Source: Bacteroidota bacterium
GTDB lineage: Bacteria > Bacteroidota > Bacteroidia > NS11-12g > UBA955
Reading direction: 5' to 3'
DNA: 42,570 bases
Assembly: GCA_025354385.1 (NCBI GenBank)
Contig: JANXMZ010000055.1
Coordinates: 72,350-114,919 of the forward strand
The notes below the pieces were generated by a model that saw only the letters and a list, made by a program, of their open reading frames with translations, was not told where the DNA came from and searched no databases. Shown piece after piece: positions 33,390 to 42,332 of the stretch; position 1 is the stretch's first letter; the number at the start of each line of letters is the position of its first letter. The translations under genes were made by a program, and so were the position numbers.

Positions 33390-35144
33390 ATGTCTGATAC
33401 AAAAGGAACTTCTAAAACTATTAATTTCTCAATACTTCGAAAAGTATTGAATTTAACAACTGATTTCAGAAACAAAATAAGGATAGCTGTTACCACCACT
33501 ATTTTATTGGCCATACTCTCTCCTATTCGTCCATGGCTGATAGAAAAAGCCATTAACCATTATGCGGGACTTGGAGATTTAAAGGGGTTAATTTTCATTT
33601 GCAGTATCATTTTAGTCGTTATTTTGTTGAGTGGTATTCTTCAGTTTTTTAATGAATATATTACTGGTTGGATTGCGCAGAACGTGGTTAAAAAACTAAG
33701 ATTAAAGGTTTATCAGCATTTAATAAAAAGTAAACTTGGTTACCATGATGCGACACCTGTTGGCACTATGGTTACAAGAGCGGTGAGTGATATAGAAACG
33801 CTGGCCGAGTTATTTGCAGAAGGCATTATTACTATCATAGGAGATATTCTTCAAATCATCATGATTACTTTGTTCATGCTTGCAATAGATTGGAAGTTAA
33901 CCCTAGTATCTCTTAGTGTATTACCGCTGCTATTTTATGCTTCGCACCTTTTTAGAATAAAAGTAAAGTCGGCATTTGAAGATGTAAGAACAGCCGTTGC
34001 AAGTTTAAATACATTTATTCAAGAGCATTTAACAGGCATGCAATTGGTGCAAATATTTAATCAAGAGAAAAATGTTTCTGATGAATTTAAATTGATTAAT
34101 AAAGAACATTACAAGGCCAATGATAGAAGTGTTTTATATTATTCCGTATTCTTTCCGGTAATAGAAGTGATAACCTCTATTTCTCTTGGATTGTTGGTAT
34201 GGTGGGGAACCCGACAAATTATTGGACAACAATTGTTTGATTTCGGAACTATCACCGCCTTCATCTTATACATCAATATGTTCTTTAGACCCATCAGGGT
34301 ATTGGCCGATAGGTTTAATAATATTCAAATGGGAATAGTAGCTGCAGAGCGTATTTTCAAATTGTTAGATACTGATACAGTTGACAAAAATGAAGGGCAT
34401 ATCACTCGAAAAATAAATGGTGAAATTGAATTTAAAAATGTTTGGTTTGCTTACAATGAAGACAGATACGTTTTAAAAGATATAAACTTAAAAATCGAAC
34501 CCGGTAAATCTCTTGCTATCGTTGGCGCAACGGGCGCAGGAAAGTCTTCTGTAATTAATATTTTAAGCCGTTTATACCCTATTAATAAGGGTGAAATTTT
34601 AATTGATGGTATACCACAACAAGATTACCAATTAGATCATTTGAGAAGACAAATTGCAGTGGTATTACAAGATGTTTTTTTATTTAGTGGAAGTATTATT
34701 GATAATATAAGGCTTTATCAAAAGGAGATAACTGAAGCGGAAATAAGAAGTGCAGCGGCAAAAATTGGTGCACATAAGTTTATTGAGCAGTTGCCCGAAC
34801 AATATCATTATAAAGTTATGGAACGTGGTAATACCTTATCATTGGGTCAAAGGCAATTAATTTCCTTTATTCGCGCAATGGTTTTTAACCCATCAGTTTT
34901 AATTCTGGATGAAGCCACATCCTCTGTGGATACTGAAACAGAACATATTCTTCAAAAAGCTACGCTAGAATTATTAAAAGGAAAAACTAGTATCGTAATT
35001 GCCCATCGCCTTTCCACCATTAAGCATGCAGATCGGATTTTGGTATTAAACAAAGGTGAGGTTGTAGAATATGGTAACCATGAATATTTGCTTGCCTCTA
35101 ATGGCTATTACAGTGAATTAATTAGGTCATCATTGCACGAGTGA
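33390..35144 (+). CDS. ABC exporter half-transporter (MsbA/multidrug-like)
   Basis: A 584-residue fusion of a six-helix type I exporter membrane domain (about 20-310) and an ABC ATPase. Walker A is GATGAGKS (379-386), the Q-loop follows in AVVLQDVFLF, the signature is LSLGQ (483-487), and Walker B is VLILDEATSSVD followed by an IVIAHRLSTIKHADRI H-loop. It should act as a homodimer or with a partner; the adjacent genes encode no second half. Substrate is unknown: lipid A-type lipids, drugs or peptides. The ATG at 33390 was preferred over a TTG at 33381. A near-match to the -7 box (TATTTTCG, 33370-33377) lies upstream. Confidence 0.9.
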   Translation: MSDTKGTSKTINFSILRKVLNLTTDFRNKIRIAVTTTILLAILSPIRPWLIEKAINHYAGLGDLKGLIFICSIILVVILLSGILQFFNEYITGWIAQNVVKKLRLKVYQHLIKSKLGYHDATPVGTMVTRAVSDIETLAELFAEGIITIIGDILQIIMITLFMLAIDWKLTLVSLSVLPLLFYASHLFRIKVKSAFEDVRTAVASLNTFIQEHLTGMQLVQIFNQEKNVSDEFKLINKEHYKANDRSVLYYSVFFPVIEVITSISLGLLVWWGTRQIIGQQLFDFGTITAFILYINMFFRPIRVLADRFNNIQMGIVAAERIFKLLDTDTVDKNEGHITRKINGEIEFKNVWFAYNEDRYVLKDINLKIEPGKSLAIVGATGAGKSSVINILSRLYPINKGEILIDGIPQQDYQLDHLRRQIAVVLQDVFLFSGSIIDNIRLYQKEITEAEIRSAAAKIGAHKFIEQLPEQYHYKVMERGNTLSLGQRQLISFIRAMVFNPSVLILDEATSSVDTETEHILQKATLELLKGKTSIVIAHRLSTIKHADRILVLNKGEVVEYGNHEYLLASNGYYSELIRSSLHE

Positions 35145-35163
35145 AAGTGATAACTTACTTTTG
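35133..35163 (+). promoter_or_regulatory. trpS promoter (-33 TTG, 20 bp, -7 TACTTTTG)
   Basis: TTG (35133-35135), a 20-base spacer and TACTTTTG (35156-35163) with the ATG 23 bases further. The -33 element sits inside the 3' end of the ABC exporter gene. Confidence 0.7.
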
Positions 35164-35186
35164 CATTTCTCAATAGAGATTAAAAA

Positions 35187-36191
35187 ATGGACATAGTAGT
35201 GAGCGGCGTAAGGCCAACGGGCAAATTGCATTTAGGTAATTATTTTGGTGCGGTTAAGAATTTTTTGAGAATGCAAAATGAAAATCAATGCTATTTTTTT
35301 ATTGCAGATTATCATTCTTTAACTACGCATCCCACTCCTAGTGATCTGCACCAATCTGTCAAGAGAGTGTTGGCAGAATACATTGCATTGGGATTAGATA
35401 CTGAAAAATGCGCTTTGTATTTGCAAAGTGATTTACCAGAAACTGCGGAGCTATATATGTTCTTAAATATGAATGCATATAAGGGTGAATTGGAGAGAGT
35501 ACCTTCCTTTAAGGAAAAAGTACGAAGTCATCCTGATAATGTGAATGCAGGATTATTAACTTATCCAGTTTTAATGGCTGCAGATATTTTATTGCACAAA
35601 GGCAATAAAGTACCTGTTGGTAAAGATCAAGAACAACATCTAGAAATGTCAAGGACCTTTGCCAATAGATTTAACCGTTTATACAATATTGATTATTTTC
35701 CAGAACCTTTTGCCTATAATTTTAACGATGAACTTGTTAAAATCCCTGGTCTGACAGATAGTGGTAAAATGAGTAAGAGCGCGGGTGAGTTTGACAATAT
35801 TTACATGAGCGATGATGCTGATATTCTAAGAAAAAAAATTATGAAGGCTGTTACAAGTGTGGTAGACAAGCCAAGCGAAGTTGGTTCTGCCAAGCCGAGC
35901 GCCGTTCAAAATTTATTTGAATTAATGGCTTTGGTTTCATCAAAAGAAAATATAGCCCATTTTGAAACTACTTATTACGATGGAACAATTCGTTTTGGGG
36001 ATATGAAAAAACAATTGGCAGATGATATGGAAATCTTTATTGCACCTTTCAGAGATAAAATCGCCTCGCTTTTAAATAACAATGAGTTGCTGAGCAAGGT
36101 TGCAAAACAAGGTGCTGAAAAAGCCCATGCAAGTTCAGGAAAAACCATTCATGAAGTGAGGGAAATTATAGGTTTTAAGAAGTTTTATTAA
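35187..36191 (+). CDS. trpS: Tryptophanyl-tRNA synthetase
   Basis: A 334-residue class I aminoacyl-tRNA synthetase charging tRNA(Trp). The N-terminus VVSGVRPTGKLHLGNYFGA contains the HIGH-type motif as LHLGN (14-18), and the KMSKS motif is present as GKMSKS (193-198). The VLMAADILLHKGNKVPVGKDQEQHLEM segment that binds tryptophan and adenylate is typical. The length and all motifs are normal. The gene has its own clear promoter that starts inside the preceding gene. Confidence 0.97.
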   Translation: MDIVVSGVRPTGKLHLGNYFGAVKNFLRMQNENQCYFFIADYHSLTTHPTPSDLHQSVKRVLAEYIALGLDTEKCALYLQSDLPETAELYMFLNMNAYKGELERVPSFKEKVRSHPDNVNAGLLTYPVLMAADILLHKGNKVPVGKDQEQHLEMSRTFANRFNRLYNIDYFPEPFAYNFNDELVKIPGLTDSGKMSKSAGEFDNIYMSDDADILRKKIMKAVTSVVDKPSEVGSAKPSAVQNLFELMALVSSKENIAHFETTYYDGTIRFGDMKKQLADDMEIFIAPFRDKIASLLNNNELLSKVAKQGAEKAHASSGKTIHEVREIIGFKKFY

Positions 36192-36299
36192 TTGCATATA
36201 ATTAAAAAACAAAGGTGCGAATATTCATTTCATTGACAATAAAATAATTTAGATTTCCACATTTTTGATTTTAAAATAAATTTTTAGCAATAAAACCAA

Positions 36300-36307
36300 T
36301 AAGTTTG
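36300..36307 (+). promoter_or_regulatory. -7 box just before the deoxynucleoside kinase
   Basis: TAAGTTTG (TAnnTTTG) ending 7 bases before the ATG at 36315, so the mRNA leader would be minimal. Confidence 0.5.
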
Positions 36308-36314
36308 CATCATA

Positions 36315-36953
36315 ATGGCCAAGACACAAAATAAGGTAATGCACATAGCTGTAGCAGGTAATATAGGAAGCGGGAAGACAACACTTACCAATATGCTGGC
36401 AAAACATTACAATTGGGATGTTCAACTAGAAGATATGGACGACAACCCATACATCAGTGACTTTTACGAAGACATGCAGCGTTGGAGTTTCAATTTACAA
36501 GTCTATTTTTTAAATGTAAGATTCAACAATGTTAGAAAAATACGCGAAAGCAACAAAACTGTAATACAAGACAGAACCATTTACGAAGATGCCTGTATTT
36601 TTGCACCTAACCTTCATGCGATGGGCCTAATGAGTACGCGAGATTTTGACAATTATATTTCCCTTTATAATTCACTTAATAGCATGATACAACCACCTGA
36701 TTTATTAATTTATCTTCGTGGTTCAATACCAACCTTGGTCAAACAAATTCAGCAGCGTGGCAGAGATTATGAGGACAGTATTCGCTTGGATTATTTAAAA
36801 CGATTAAATGAAAGATACGAGGCTTGGATTTCTACTTATAAAACTGGTAAATTAATAATACTTGATATTGATGAACTAGATTTCGAAAGTGATAGCACGG
36901 ATGCCAATTTTGTTATCAATAAGATTGAAGCTGAATTGAACGGTTTGTTCTAA
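36315..36953 (+). CDS. Deoxynucleoside kinase
   Basis: A 212-residue dNK-family kinase that phosphorylates deoxynucleosides for salvage. The P-loop is GNIGSGKTT (15-23), followed by the EDMDDNPYISDFYED substrate segment and the DRTIYED motif (the family's DRS/ERSIYED), and a C-terminal lid with RGRDYEDSIRLDYLKRL. The exact base specificity (dA/dG/dC/dT) is not determinable by eye. It lies alone between trpS and the beta-lactamase gene. Confidence 0.92.
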   Translation: MAKTQNKVMHIAVAGNIGSGKTTLTNMLAKHYNWDVQLEDMDDNPYISDFYEDMQRWSFNLQVYFLNVRFNNVRKIRESNKTVIQDRTIYEDACIFAPNLHAMGLMSTRDFDNYISLYNSLNSMIQPPDLLIYLRGSIPTLVKQIQQRGRDYEDSIRLDYLKRLNERYEAWISTYKTGKLIILDIDELDFESDSTDANFVINKIEAELNGLF

Positions 36954-37016
36954 ATCACTCATTCGATTCTCTATTAAATATAAAAGACATTCGGAATAAT
37001 TGCTTGATTTGCTAAA

Positions 37017-37961
37017 ATGAGATTTCAATTTCTATTTTTAATATCATATTTTCTTTTTAGCAAAACTTGTCAATCGCAAGCCAATACTACAATAGATTCA
37101 TTCACTGATACCAGCAAAAGGTCTAACCTTAGCGACCAATCTATTCTTGAATCTAAAATTATTAATTTTATCAAGCCATACAAGGCTAAAATTGGTATTT
37201 CTATAATTAAATTGGAGTCTACCGACACCATTTCAATCAACAACGATTTTCAATACCCTATGCAAAGCGTCTATAAATTTCCTTTAGCAATGGCTGTATT
37301 AAATGAGGTTGATAAAGGTAAACTTTCTTTAAATCAAAAAATCCATATTGCTCCATCCGATTTACGCAAAAAAACATGGAGTCCATTGATGGATAAATAT
37401 CCAAAAGGAAATATCGATGTTACCATTGCTGAATTATTGGAATACACCGTATCAAAAAGCGACAATAATACTTGCGATATTTTATTTGGCCTTATCGGAA
37501 TTAAGCAGGCAAATGATTTTATCCATTTATTAAATGTAAAAGACATTCAAATTGTAGCTACTGAATATGAAATGACCAAGGCTTGGCCTATTCAATACAC
37601 CAACTACTGCTCTCCTTTGGCTATGAGTAGCTTGCTAAGTAGTTTTTATAAGGGTAAATGTCTCTCCGATTCTAGTACTAAATTTCTGATAAATTTAATG
37701 ATTGAAAGCAGTAATAGCCCAATGCGAATAAAAGGAAATTTGCCAGAAGGTATTGTAGTTGCTCATAAAACAGGTACCTCTGGCACTGATAAGCATGGGA
37801 TTAGAGCAGCGGTTAATGATGTTGGAATAATCGCTCTACCTAATGGCAAGCACATTGCCCTAACAATTTTTGTATCCAATAGTAAAGAAGAATTCGAGAC
37901 CAATGAAAAAATTATTGCAGATATTTCTAAAATAATTTTTGATTATTATTTCCAGCAATAA
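37017..37961 (+). CDS. Class A beta-lactamase (subclass A2-like)
   Basis: A 314-residue exported serine beta-lactamase. The signal peptide occupies residues 1-21 (a Cys at 18 leaves open a lipoprotein). The active-site Ser is S84 in SVYK (84-87), the SDN loop is 148-150 in SKSDNNTCD, and the general-base Glu is probably E183 in VATEYEM. KTGT begins at K251. The YEMTKAWPIQYTNY segment resembles the A2 branch common in Bacteroidota (CfxA/PER/VEB-like relatives). Its location among core genes, with no integrase or IS nearby, suggests a chromosomal, possibly intrinsic enzyme. Actual spectrum cannot be judged. Confidence 0.92.
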   Translation: MRFQFLFLISYFLFSKTCQSQANTTIDSFTDTSKRSNLSDQSILESKIINFIKPYKAKIGISIIKLESTDTISINNDFQYPMQSVYKFPLAMAVLNEVDKGKLSLNQKIHIAPSDLRKKTWSPLMDKYPKGNIDVTIAELLEYTVSKSDNNTCDILFGLIGIKQANDFIHLLNVKDIQIVATEYEMTKAWPIQYTNYCSPLAMSSLLSSFYKGKCLSDSSTKFLINLMIESSNSPMRIKGNLPEGIVVAHKTGTSGTDKHGIRAAVNDVGIIALPNGKHIALTIFVSNSKEEFETNEKIIADISKIIFDYYFQQ

Positions 37962-38192
37962 TTTGAACATAATTTATCGCAGGGTTAGCATGCTTTTTCC
38001 TTCAAAAAGGTTTAACTAACTTATGTCAATTAAAATAACAGTTAAATTATCAAAATTCCTCTTGAGTTTCTTCTGTTTTTTTTATTTAAATAATTAATAG
38101 TCAATATTTTAATAATTAATTAAAATAGACTTTAATTTTAATTAAGGTTCAATTAAAAATCGGATTAAATTTGCTCATAAAAGTTTTAGTTT
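37962..38192. other. Intergenic region upstream of the LamG-repeat gene
   Basis: About 230 AT-rich bases; the only supported element is the -7 box TAAATTTG at 38166-38173. A 24-codon ORF at 38023 is not convincing. Confidence 0.5.
38166..38173 (+). promoter_or_regulatory. -7 box upstream of the LamG-repeat protein
   Basis: TAAATTTG (TAnnTTTG), 19 bases before the ATG at 38193. Confidence 0.45.
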
Positions 38193-40337
38193 ATGAAAAA
38201 TCAGTTCAAATTCATTTTAACACTTTCATTGTGTTTATCATCCTATCTACTAATGTCTCAAAATGCATTGGATTTTGATGGCACAGATGATAAGGTCGAT
38301 TGTAACAATGACACCTCTTTACAAATAAGTGGTAAATTGATTACCCTTGAGGCATGGATTTATCCTACCGCATGGAAAACTAATGCTTATGACGGAAACA
38401 TTATTAACAAGGAATACAATACCAGTAATTATGGTTACATGCTTCGCTGTGGCGCTGGAGGAAAATTGAATTTTGCTATTGGCAGTGGTGCTTGGAGTGA
38501 AATTACAACTGGAACAATACTCTCACTTAATACCTGGCAACATGTTGCAGGCACCTATGATGGCAACAAAATGCGGGTATATTTAAATGGTGCTCTAGTA
38601 GATTCTCTAGCAGTAACAACAACAATATCTAAAACACCTACCACCAACCTGCTGATTGGTGCACACGCTACCTATACTAGATTCTACCAAGGAATGATAG
38701 ATGAAGTGCGAATTTGGAGCATTTGTCGAACGCAGACAGAGCTTAACAATAATAAATCAATTGAATTTTGCGCACCATCTGTTGGATTGAGGGCTTATTA
38801 CAAATTCAATCACGGCAAGGCAGGAGCCTACAATGTTTCTTTCAAAACACTTTCTGACATGAGCGCATATGGCAATAATGGAAATCTTGTTGCATTTTCC
38901 TTGAATGGAAGTTCTTCTAATTGGCTTAAATCGCAATCCTTTGCTCGAACTGTTGCTACTAAAACGCAATCTGCAACCGCTTGCGACAATTACGCAAGTC
39001 CTACTGGCAAATATAAATGGACTACTTCTGGCATTTACAATGACACCTTTACTGTAGGGAATTTTGGCTGCGACAGCATTATAATAACTACACTAACCAT
39101 TAAAAAATCTTCCACTAAAACCATTAGCGCATTTGCTTGCAGAAGTTATACAAGTCCTAGTGGCTTATACACTTGGACGAAAACTGGTGTTTACAAAGAC
39201 ATTCTTAAAAATTATTTAAAGTGCGATAGTATTTTAACAATCAATTTAAAAATAGGGACAAGCAGAGACTCCATTTCGCCCATTGCTTGTAATTCATATA
39301 AAAGCCCTTCAGGAAAAATTTTCATTAACAGTGGCAATTATGCTGATACCCTTACTAATTATAGAGGCTGTGATAGTATCATTGGCATAAAACTTAGCAT
39401 TAATAAACCAACATTTGGAACATTGAAAGAAGTAGCTTGTAAAAAATACACGACACCGAGTGGCAAACACACTTATACTGTTAGCGGTGTTTACAAAGAT
39501 ACGATTAAGAATTATTTAACTTGCGACAGCGTTTTAACCATCACACTTAGTATTAAAAATAGCAGTGGTATTATATCAAAAAGTGCTTGCAAACAGTTCA
39601 AAAGTCCTAGTGGTAAATATATCTGGACCCAAACAGGAACTTATAAAGACACCATAAAAAACTTGGTGGGATGTGATAGTTTTATGACCATAAACCTCAC
39701 TATTTTAACACCAACAAATGGCTCAACGAATATTTCTGCATGTCGCTATTATAAACGTCCCGGTAAAAAACAGATATGGACAAAATCGGGTATTTATAAA
39801 GATACCATAGTGAATTATAGAGGTTGTGATAGTATTTTAACAATTAATTTAAGTATCATTAAAATTAATACTAGTGTATCTAAAGTTGGTTCTACCTTAA
39901 CTGCGGCTAATTTAACAGGTACCTATTTATGGTTAAATTGCAACCTTTCTATGCAACAAATTGCAGGAGAAACAAGTAGAATTTTTAAAGCTAAAGTGGA
40001 TGGTGACTATGCTTTAGAGATTACAGATAGCAATTGTGTAGACACTTCAATTTGTTATAATATTAACAATACTGGTGTTATATCCGCTCCAATAGAAAGT
40101 ACTTTCAAAGTATCTCCAAATCCTAGTCACGGTAATTTTACTATAGAATTACCATTCATTTGCCAACAAGTAAAAATTAGCATTCAAGATATTTCAGGAA
40201 AATTAATTCTTGTTAAAGAAATGGCAACTTTACTTAAATCGGAAATAGAGACAAGTACAATTTTGAAGCCGGGGATTTATTTGATAAAGATTGAATCGCC
40301 AAAATTATCAGCTGTGCAACGTTTGATTATTGAATAG
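38193..40337 (+). CDS. Secreted LamG/repeat protein with T9SS sorting domain
   Basis: A 714-residue exported protein. After a signal peptide (MKNQFKFILTLSLCLSSYLL, then MSQ) comes a LamG/concanavalin-like domain (about 24-195; ALDFDGTDDKVDC, LEAWIYPTAWK, WQHVAGTYDGNKMRVYLNG, GMIDEVRIWS). From about residue 255 there are six tandem repeats of 49-51 residues. Each has a first Cys in a AC-x-x-Y-x-SP-S/T-GK pattern, a YKDT turn and a final GCDSI-x-T-I-x-L strand. The C-terminal 75 residues are a type A T9SS sorting domain (SPNPSHGNFTIELP, KISIQDISGKLIL, LKPGIYLIKI). A surface adhesin or carbohydrate-binding role is plausible but unproven. Confidence 0.85.
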   Translation: MKNQFKFILTLSLCLSSYLLMSQNALDFDGTDDKVDCNNDTSLQISGKLITLEAWIYPTAWKTNAYDGNIINKEYNTSNYGYMLRCGAGGKLNFAIGSGAWSEITTGTILSLNTWQHVAGTYDGNKMRVYLNGALVDSLAVTTTISKTPTTNLLIGAHATYTRFYQGMIDEVRIWSICRTQTELNNNKSIEFCAPSVGLRAYYKFNHGKAGAYNVSFKTLSDMSAYGNNGNLVAFSLNGSSSNWLKSQSFARTVATKTQSATACDNYASPTGKYKWTTSGIYNDTFTVGNFGCDSIIITTLTIKKSSTKTISAFACRSYTSPSGLYTWTKTGVYKDILKNYLKCDSILTINLKIGTSRDSISPIACNSYKSPSGKIFINSGNYADTLTNYRGCDSIIGIKLSINKPTFGTLKEVACKKYTTPSGKHTYTVSGVYKDTIKNYLTCDSVLTITLSIKNSSGIISKSACKQFKSPSGKYIWTQTGTYKDTIKNLVGCDSFMTINLTILTPTNGSTNISACRYYKRPGKKQIWTKSGIYKDTIVNYRGCDSILTINLSIIKINTSVSKVGSTLTAANLTGTYLWLNCNLSMQQIAGETSRIFKAKVDGDYALEITDSNCVDTSICYNINNTGVISAPIESTFKVSPNPSHGNFTIELPFICQQVKISIQDISGKLILVKEMATLLKSEIETSTILKPGIYLIKIESPKLSAVQRLIIE
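38967..39873 (+). repeat. Six tandem ~150-bp coding repeats (six ~50-aa units)
   Basis: Boundaries are approximate. The protein shows six diverged repeats, each with two conserved Cys (probable disulfide pairs). At DNA level some units are still close: GATAGTATTTTAACAAT occurs in units 2 and 6. The array is therefore a possible substrate for length change by recombination. Confidence 0.75.
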
Positions 40338-40384
40338 TAATGGTAATAAAAAACAATGTCATACATATAATATTCTCTCAATAA

Positions 40385-41065
40385 ATGATTTCAGAACAAG
40401 ACGATAAAATGCAAGTAGAAATCTGGAGCGATGTTATGTGCCCCTTTTGCTACATAGGTAAAAGAAAATTTGAGTTAGCACTTGAGCAAATACCAAACAA
40501 AGATAAAATTGATATTACTTGGAAAAGCTATCAATTATCGCCAGAGCTTAAAACTGATAAAACTCTTAATATTAATCAATATCTCTCAAAACACAAAGGG
40601 ATACCTTTAACTAAGGCCGAAGAAATGAATGCTTATGTTACCGAAATGGCCAGTAAAGTTGGTTTAGAATATCGTTTTGATAAGGCAATTGTGGCTAATT
40701 CATTCATGGCCCATTGTTTCTCCCATTATGCAAAGCAATATGGAAAACAAAATGAATTGGAAGAGAAATTATTTGCCGCTTACTTTAGCGAAGGTAAAAA
40801 TATAGATAACCTTGATATACTTTTAAAAATTGGTGAAGACCTTGGCCTTAATAGAGAGGATTTATCTTTAGCTCTGACAAGTAATGCGTACTCCAAGGAA
40901 ATTGAAAATGATATTAATGAGGCCCAAAAAATTGGCGTTCATGGTGTTCCATTTTTTGTTTTTGACAGAAAATATGCCATTTCTGGGGCACAAGAAAGTT
41001 CAGTATTTTTTGATACCATCCAGCAATCTTTAGCAGAATGGGAACATCATCATTTAACGATTTAA
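40385..41065 (+). CDS. DsbA/FrnE-like thioredoxin-fold oxidoreductase
   Basis: A 226-residue cytosolic protein of the DsbA-like FrnE group (2-hydroxychromene-2-carboxylate isomerase/polyketide-related oxidoreductases). The active-site CPFC is at residues 19-22 in VEIWSDVMCPFCYIGKRKFE, and the cis-Pro loop is GVHGVPFFVFDRKYAISGAQ. A helical insertion lies in between. There is no signal peptide, so it probably acts in cytoplasmic redox metabolism. An ATG 8 codons downstream (40409) is also a plausible start. The 3' end overlaps the SET-domain gene by 28 bases. Confidence 0.88.
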   Translation: MISEQDDKMQVEIWSDVMCPFCYIGKRKFELALEQIPNKDKIDITWKSYQLSPELKTDKTLNINQYLSKHKGIPLTKAEEMNAYVTEMASKVGLEYRFDKAIVANSFMAHCFSHYAKQYGKQNELEEKLFAAYFSEGKNIDNLDILLKIGEDLGLNREDLSLALTSNAYSKEIENDINEAQKIGVHGVPFFVFDRKYAISGAQESSVFFDTIQQSLAEWEHHHLTI

Positions 41066-41514
41066 TTATATTACCCCATTTTTTGAAAACATATAATACC
41101 AATGCCATTGAGGCTCCTGAGTCAAATTATTTGTATGTCGATATTTCTCAATTACCCAATTCCGGAAATGGATTATATACCGCAATTACCATTTATAAAG
41201 ATGAAGTGATAGCATTGTTCAAAGGCGAAATATTAACAGATTTGCAAGCTCGACTAAGAGCCTCTAAAAACAAGGATCAATATTTCATTATAATGCCCAA
41301 CGGCAGCATTATGGATTCGATGAAAACAAAGTGTTTTGCAAAATATGCCAATGATGCCAATAATTCTGCGATTAACACAAAGAGCAATCGAAACAATTCT
41401 AAAATTGCTTTAGATGAAAACAATAAGGTTTGTTTGATAGCACTTCGCAAAATAAAAGCAGGTGAAGAAATATTTTGCAGTTATGGCAAAAAATATTGGT
41501 TAAAGCATGGTTAA
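41038..41514 (+). CDS. SET-domain protein (putative protein-lysine methyltransferase)
   Basis: A 158-residue protein that is essentially a SET domain, which transfers a methyl group from SAM to lysine. Visible pieces are GNGLYTAITIYKDEVIALFKGE (SET start), FAKYANDANNSA (compare the family's FINHSCxPN), and the final ALRKIKAGEEIFCSYGKKYW (compare the C-terminal GEELTxDYG). The pre-SET zinc clusters of eukaryotic proteins are absent. The start is the ATG at 41038, which overlaps the DsbA-like gene by 28 bases; a TTG at 41083 would avoid most of that. The substrate is unknown. It converges on a SAM methyltransferase with only 5 bases between stops. Confidence 0.75.
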   Translation: MGTSSFNDLIILPHFLKTYNTNAIEAPESNYLYVDISQLPNSGNGLYTAITIYKDEVIALFKGEILTDLQARLRASKNKDQYFIIMPNGSIMDSMKTKCFAKYANDANNSAINTKSNRNNSKIALDENNKVCLIALRKIKAGEEIFCSYGKKYWLKHG

Positions 41515-41519
41515 TCCAA

Positions 41520-42320
41520 TTAAATTTTATGAGCCTTAATCGCATAAATTAGTGGTAACTTATTTCCGAATGATTTCAATCTGAATCTCCCTTTTTCAGT
41601 TTCCTCCATATTGGGAAATACATTGTAAGGCGAATAATCAAATTCTTTAAAAACATCTATGTCCAAACCATTTTTTATCAAATTATTAAATACATCACTG
41701 ATGGGATGATTCCAACCGACACTCTCTGTTTTAATCGGAGCATTTGAATCTGCATAGGACCCCAATTCAGTTTCGACAATTGCTTCAACATTAAAGTAAC
41801 TGTATTGTATACGACTAAAATTATTATCATACATCCACACAAATGGATGAAATTCAACAAATATTAATTCACCTTGGGGTTTTAAATATTGCGATACAAT
41901 TTCTGCCCATTTCTCTATATCGGGCAGCCAACCAATGGAACCGTATGATGTGAATACAATATCAAATTGCTCATTCAAATATTGAGGTAAATCATAAATA
42001 TTGCAACAAATAAAATTTGCATCCAGATTTAACTGAATATTTAATTCTTTCGCCTTGTCTATTGCTTTATTGGATAAATCAACACCTGTAACGTGGGCTC
42101 CCATGCGCGCCAATGATAAGGTATCCATACCAAAATGGCACTGTAAGTGAAGAATTTTTTTACCCCTGATATCACCTAATAAATCTAACTCAATTGAATT
42201 GAGAGAACTCGCTCCATTTAAAAACTTATCAAGTTTGTAAAAATTAGAGTTAATATGGTGTTCTGTTCTAGCATTCCAGCAGGCCTTGTTAATAGCCAAA
42301 TAATCTTGATTCAAATTCAT
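41520..42320 (-). CDS. Class I SAM-dependent methyltransferase
   Basis: A 266-residue Rossmann-fold methyltransferase. The SAM motifs are ILHLQCHFGMDTLSLARMGA (motif I region, with G-x-G-like CHFG), VTGVDLSNKAIDKAKEL (acidic Asp of motif II) and FDIVFTSYGSIGWLPDIEKWAE. It resembles small-molecule methyltransferases of the UbiE/BioC type, but the acceptor cannot be deduced. A -7 box lies only 4 bases before the ATG. There is no gene context pointing to a pathway. Confidence 0.88.
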   Translation of the reverse strand: MNLNQDYLAINKACWNARTEHHINSNFYKLDKFLNGASSLNSIELDLLGDIRGKKILHLQCHFGMDTLSLARMGAHVTGVDLSNKAIDKAKELNIQLNLDANFICCNIYDLPQYLNEQFDIVFTSYGSIGWLPDIEKWAEIVSQYLKPQGELIFVEFHPFVWMYDNNFSRIQYSYFNVEAIVETELGSYADSNAPIKTESVGWNHPISDVFNNLIKNGLDIDVFKEFDYSPYNVFPNMEETEKGRFRLKSFGNKLPLIYAIKAHKI

Positions 42321-42324
42321 ACTT

Positions 42325-42332
42325 CAAATTTA
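42325..42332 (-). promoter_or_regulatory. -7 box immediately before the SAM methyltransferase
   Basis: On the minus strand this reads TAAATTTG (TAnnTTTG), ending 4 bases before the ATG at 42320. If used, transcription would start at or inside the start codon. Confidence 0.4.

Noticed and set aside
38023..38097. 24-codon hydrophobic ORF upstream of the LamG gene
   Set aside because: Too short, low-complexity Phe/Lys/Leu composition, and no promoter box found; expected by chance in AT-rich sequence.
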